16,543 bases of DNA, taken from assembly GCA_036566745.1 (NCBI GenBank), contig DATCVR010000278.1, positions 1 through 16,543 on the forward strand, given 5' to 3'. Under the pieces are notes generated by a model. It saw nothing but the letters and a program-made list of their open reading frames with translations. It was not told the DNA's origin and did not search any database. The position numbers and the translations under genes are program-made. This stretch comes from DATCVR01 sp036566745 (lineage in GTDB: Bacteria; Actinomycetota; Actinomycetes; Jiangellales; Jiangellaceae). How positions within the stretch are numbered: position 1 is the first letter of the stretch; each line of letters begins with the position of its first letter. Shown one piece after another: positions 14,650 to 16,543 of the stretch.

Positions 14650-15573
14650 ATGTACAGCTGGACCGTCGGTGACTTCAAGATCTCCCGTGTTCTCGAGATG
14701 CCCGTCGAGATCGGCGTGCTGGACGGCCTCATCGAGGAGGCCACGCCCGAAGTAGTGCAGGGCATGCGGTGGCTGGCGCCCGACTACGCCAACGCTGCGG
14801 GACAGCTCATCTGGAGCCTGCACTCCTACGTCATCGACACCGGCTCGAAAGTGATCGTGGTCGACACCTGCTGTGGCAACGGGAAGTCGGCACCGCTGAT
14901 CCCCGCCTGGGGCAATCTCAACAACCCCTTCCTCGAGCGGCTCGAGGAGACCGGTTACCGTCGCGAGCAGGTCGACGTGGTGATGGGCACCCACCTCCAC
15001 CTCGACCACGTCGGCTGGAACACGATGGACAGCGGCGGAAAGTGGGTGCCCACGTTCCCGAATGCGCGCTACACCTACGTCAAGGACGAGTACGACTACC
15101 ACCACGCCATCGCCGACGAGGGCGACATCTCCTCCGACCTCGCCGGCGCAGTCGTCTACGAGGGCGCGAATCCTGACATCCACAATCAGCAGCGCCTGGT
15201 TTTCGAGGAGTCGATCCAGCCCTGCATCGACGCCGGACTCCTGGACCTGGTCCCGAGCGGGCAGCGCATCACCGACGGCGTCACCTACGTCTCGACGCCC
15301 GGCCACACCCAGTCGCACCACAGCGTAATGCTCGAGTCGCGCGGTGAGCGCGCGTTCATCACGGGCGACTTCATCCACCACCCGTGCCAGATTGGCGAGC
15401 CGTCGTGGAAGTCTCACGGTGACTTCGACCGGGCGCTCAGCGCGGCGCGCCGGGCCGAGTTCGTCGAGCAGTACGCCGACACCGACCTTCTCGTGCTCGG
15501 GACGCATTTCGCCGGCACGAGTGCTGGGCGGATCGTCCGGGACGGCGACCAGGTCCGGTTCGCCAGCGTCTGA
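14650..15573 (+). CDS. Metallo-beta-lactamase-fold hydrolase (lactonase-like)
   Basis: This 307-residue MBL-fold protein starts at ATG 14650; AAAGGA lies at 14632-14637, a long 12-base spacing, and the in-frame upstream reading lies in the flavoprotein gene. The metal motif THLHLDH is at 114-120 (His115, His117, Asp119, His120), followed by His219 in STPGHTQSHH, Asp240 in ITGDF and His286 in GTHFAG, so a complete dinuclear site is present. The order and spacing resemble AHL-lactonase-like and related hydrolases rather than true beta-lactamases. No signal peptide is seen, so it is cytoplasmic. As the second gene after the enoyl-reductase-like flavoprotein, it may open a lactone intermediate or hydrolyse an acyl-CoA thioester. 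The activity is inferred from context only. Confidence 0.88.
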   Translation: MYSWTVGDFKISRVLEMPVEIGVLDGLIEEATPEVVQGMRWLAPDYANAAGQLIWSLHSYVIDTGSKVIVVDTCCGNGKSAPLIPAWGNLNNPFLERLEETGYRREQVDVVMGTHLHLDHVGWNTMDSGGKWVPTFPNARYTYVKDEYDYHHAIADEGDISSDLAGAVVYEGANPDIHNQQRLVFEESIQPCIDAGLLDLVPSGQRITDGVTYVSTPGHTQSHHSVMLESRGERAFITGDFIHHPCQIGEPSWKSHGDFDRALSAARRAEFVEQYADTDLLVLGTHFAGTSAGRIVRDGDQVRFASV

Positions 15574-15584
15574 GTCCGCTCCAT

Positions 15585-15820
15585 GGCGTGGCGCCGGTGA
15601 TCATCGTCCTCGGCCGCTGGTCCGCCGCCGACATCGAGCATCAGGTCCATCACGTCGCCACCATGGGGCTGCACAACTCTGGGTCCAATTGCATCGCCGC
15701 GCAGGTGGTCATCCTCAACTCGGAGTGGGAGCAGAAAGACGAGTTCCTAGCCGCGCAGCGACCGATTCTGGCCGCGGCACCTCACTGGCCGGCTTGGTAT
15801 CCCGGTTGCGATACCAGGGT
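15585..15820 (+). pseudogene. Internal fragment of an aldehyde dehydrogenase gene
   Basis: The frame reading GVAPVIIVLGRWSAADIE and then HHVATMGLHNSGSNCIAAQV matches the central part of aldehyde dehydrogenases: the NxxPVIV strand and the catalytic Cys segment (usually NSGQNC). It continues EWEQKDEFLAA and then PHWPAWYPG. Only about 78 residues remain of a protein that normally has 450-600; the N-terminal cofactor domain and the C-terminus are absent. It begins just after the hydrolase stop and ends at an inverted repeat. I regard it as a non-functional remnant. The open frame continues to 15914, but beyond about 15820 it no longer resembles the family. Confidence 0.7.
15795..15816. repeat. 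7-bp inverted repeat at a gene-fragment junction
   Basis: TGGTATC (15795-15801) and GATACCA (15810-15816) are perfect inverted copies separated by 8 bases. They lie exactly where the aldehyde dehydrogenase fragment stops resembling its family and before an out-of-frame remnant begins. This could be a recombination scar or a small hairpin; chance cannot be excluded. Confidence 0.4.
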
Positions 15821-15951
15821 GCAGGGGCGCGCGTGGCTCCCATATCGCTGCCGAGGCGATCGGTGGCACCAGCCGGCGCTTCGACGGCTACAACAACTTC
15901 CCCGAGAACCCTGAGCAGCTCCTGGACTGGTTCAACAGCCACTTCGCCTGA
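15820..15951 (+). pseudogene. C-terminal remnant of an unrecognised gene
   Basis: In the frame +1 relative to the aldehyde dehydrogenase fragment, the sequence reads RGSHIAAEAIGG, then a short link, then FDGYNNFPENPEQLLDWF, and ends NSHFA with TGA at 15949-15951. The balanced composition and clean stop look like a genuine protein end, but there is no start codon with a ribosome site. I do not recognise the family. It may be the tail of a second, different gene joined to the dehydrogenase fragment by deletion. Confidence 0.4.
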
Positions 15952-15999
15952 TTTGCGCCACCGCTCAGTTCCGCGGAAACTCCGCACTTTGGACCTCGA

Positions 16000-16020
16000 A
16001 ACGCGCCGAGCTGGCGCGTT
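16000..16020. terminator. GC-rich hairpin, possible terminator
   Basis: AACGCGCC (16000-16007) pairs perfectly with GGCGCGTT (16013-16020) around a 5-nt loop. An outer CTCGAA/TTCGAG pairing is possible at 15995-16000 and 16025-16030 with a 4-base bulge. It is about 50 bases after the last remnant reading frame and may end transcription from the left. The following bases are only moderately T-rich. Confidence 0.4.
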
Positions 16021-16059
16021 ATAGTTCGAGAAGAAGCATCAACTGACGTTGGGCATCGG

Positions 16060-16191
16060 TGCAGGTCAAGGCAAGATTTGCCGAGGTGAGCCGAGCGATC
16101 GTGCGATGAGACCGAGGGGTTTCGGAGGCATGAGAAGGCCAGGGGTTCGAATCCCCTCAGCTCCACAAGCAAGAACCCCGCTTGACCTGCA
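16060..16191. repeat. 11-bp inverted repeat flanking the ssrA fragment
   Basis: TGCAGGTCAAG at 16060-16070 is the exact inverse of CTTGACCTGCA at 16181-16191. The two copies bracket the tmRNA 3' fragment, and the right copy lies partly in the terminator stem. Tyrosine recombinases often bind short arm-type repeats near an attachment site, so a recombination role is possible. It is inferred from position alone. Confidence 0.35.
16141..16167 (+). other. ssrA: 3' end of tmRNA (ssrA), probable attachment site
   Basis: AGGGG (16141-16145), loop TTCGAAT (16146-16152) and CCCCT (16153-16157) form a T arm. It is followed by acceptor strand CAGCTCC (16158-16164), A at the discriminator position and no encoded CCA. 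CAGCTCC is the 3' acceptor strand of tmRNA, whose 5' partner GGGGCTG makes the typical G3-U70 wobble pair. No GGGGCTG-type 5' end with the GGTTTCGAC context, and no tag-peptide region, is present upstream, so only the 3' end is here. Such fragments are left at the far end of elements that integrate into ssrA. Confidence 0.7.
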
Positions 16192-16219
16192 GAGACGCAC
16201 TCGGTCAGGCGGGGTTCTT
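16171..16219. terminator. Strong bidirectional terminator hairpin
   Basis: A 17-base stem with one G-T pair joins AAGAACCCCGCTTGACC (16171-16187) to GGTCAGGCGGGGTTCTT (16203-16219) around a 15-base loop. TTCTT closes the stem on either strand. It lies 4 bases after the ssrA 3' end and 5 bases beyond the stop of the recombinase remnant, so it could stop transcripts from both sides. This is the usual place for the native ssrA terminator. Confidence 0.75.
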
Positions 16220-16224
16220 CATGT

Positions 16225-16401
16225 TCAGTGCTGCCGTTCCGGTGAAGATTCCCCCGGATTCCCCCCCGAGCCGTTCAGGCGGGCCAATCCAGCCTCGTCG
16301 GCGACCGTCCCGAGGTGGTGCAGGTAGATGTTCGTCGTGGCGATCGACGCGTGCCCCATCCAGGCCTGCACCTCGAGGCGGGGACGCCCTTTGTGAGCCA
16401 G
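16225..16401 (-). pseudogene. C-terminal remnant of a tyrosine recombinase (phage-type integrase)
   Basis: Read on the minus strand, the frame contains LAHKGRPRLEVQAW, then MGHASIATTNIYLHHLG, and ends ESSPERQH with a stop at 16227-16225. GH (codons at 16356-16351) and the nucleophile Tyr (codon 16326-16324) are the last two catalytic elements of the tyrosine recombinase family. The upstream R and H-x-x-R box is missing: the frame loses family resemblance above about 16401 and reaches a stop at 16494-16492. About 58 residues remain, so the gene is inactive. Its C-terminus faces the ssrA fragment. It is either the relic of the element that used this site or of an older insertion. Confidence 0.75.
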
Positions 16402-16469
16402 CCGCGATCGTCCACGGCTCGCGCCCAGAAACCCATGCGCCGAGCGTTCGTCCGGCGATGATGGGGGAC

Positions 16470-16543
16470 ATGCGGCACGTCGACTTGGTGATCATCGGTT
16501 CCGGCTCGGGCAACGCCATCGTCGATGAGCGGTTCGACGACTG
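16470..16543 (+). CDS. mtr: Mycothione reductase, N-terminal part (3' end outside window)
   Basis: The visible 24 codons read MRHVDLVIIGSGSGNAIVDE and continue RFDD, matching the start of actinobacterial mycothione reductases, which keep the FAD motif G-x-G-x-G-N-x-I-x-D-E-R. The enzyme is a flavoprotein disulfide reductase that reduces oxidised mycothiol with NADPH in the cytoplasm. I chose ATG 16470 because family members start just before the RHxDLVIIG strand; in-frame ATGs at 16458 and 16461 are alternatives, and none has a clear ribosome site. It marks the return to ordinary chromosomal genes and supports an actinomycete host. The active-site Cys pair lies outside the window. Confidence 0.85.
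   Translation, partial: MRHVDLVIIGSGSGNAIVDERFDD

Noticed and set aside
16090..16167. A complete tRNA gene ending at the T arm
   Set aside because: No D arm, anticodon arm or 5' acceptor strand able to pair with CAGCTCC lies at the right distance; the acceptor matches tmRNA instead.
1..16543. CRISPR array, toxin-antitoxin pair or phage-defence genes
   Set aside because: I saw no regularly spaced direct repeats and no small toxin-like or defence-type genes; the only spaced repeats are the operator half-sites.

Overview
The window is high-GC DNA that looks chromosomal and actinobacterial, probably from a Nocardioides-like organism or a relative. The best taxonomic marker is the start of a mycothione reductase gene at the right edge, because mycothiol is made by actinomycetes. 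GTG starts, dense ATGA overlaps and promoters of the TTGACA/TANNNT type agree with this.

Positions 1-15573 hold one CoA-dependent catabolic gene cluster in four blocks. (1) At 1-2589 lie the 3' end of a phenylacetate-CoA-ligase-like acyl-CoA synthetase, a classical SDR, a divergent VOC protein and a TetR regulator (TetR1). (2) At 2714-9212 lie a five-gene Liv-type ABC importer (lipoprotein, two permeases, two ATPases) and a large DmdC-like acyl-CoA dehydrogenase. (3) A second TetR (TetR2, 9235-9954, minus strand) is divergent from a thiolase - SDR - MaoC hydratase operon (10105-12516). (4) At 12606-15573 lie an old-yellow-enzyme/2,4-dienoyl-CoA-reductase-like flavoprotein and a metallo-beta-lactamase-fold hydrolase. 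Read together, this is a plausible route for importing a carboxylate, activating it with CoA, and degrading it by a beta-oxidation-like cycle of dehydrogenation, MaoC hydration, SDR oxidation and thiolysis. A dienoyl/enoyl reduction and a thioester or lactone hydrolysis would be accessory steps. The substrate cannot be read from the sequence.

The most striking signal is regulatory. The three promoter regions in front of blocks 2, 3 and 4 each carry an array of alternating half-sites, GGTCAA and its complement TTGACC, spaced exactly 10 bp apart. Two arrays share a 16-bp core with 15 of 16 bases identical. TetR1 and TetR2 are close paralogs with almost the same recognition helix, so I infer that one or both control the whole cluster as a local regulon. 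The importer transcript may also begin with a nearly leaderless 20-codon leader ORF that overlaps the lipoprotein start.

The right end (15574-16457) looks like a scarred integration junction. It holds a fragment of an aldehyde dehydrogenase gene, an inverted repeat, an out-of-frame remnant of another gene, the 3' end of tmRNA (ssrA) without the rest of that gene, a strong terminator hairpin and the C-terminal remnant of a tyrosine recombinase. Normal chromosomal coding resumes at mycothione reductase. The catabolic cluster may therefore lie at or in a genomic island that used ssrA as its attachment site.
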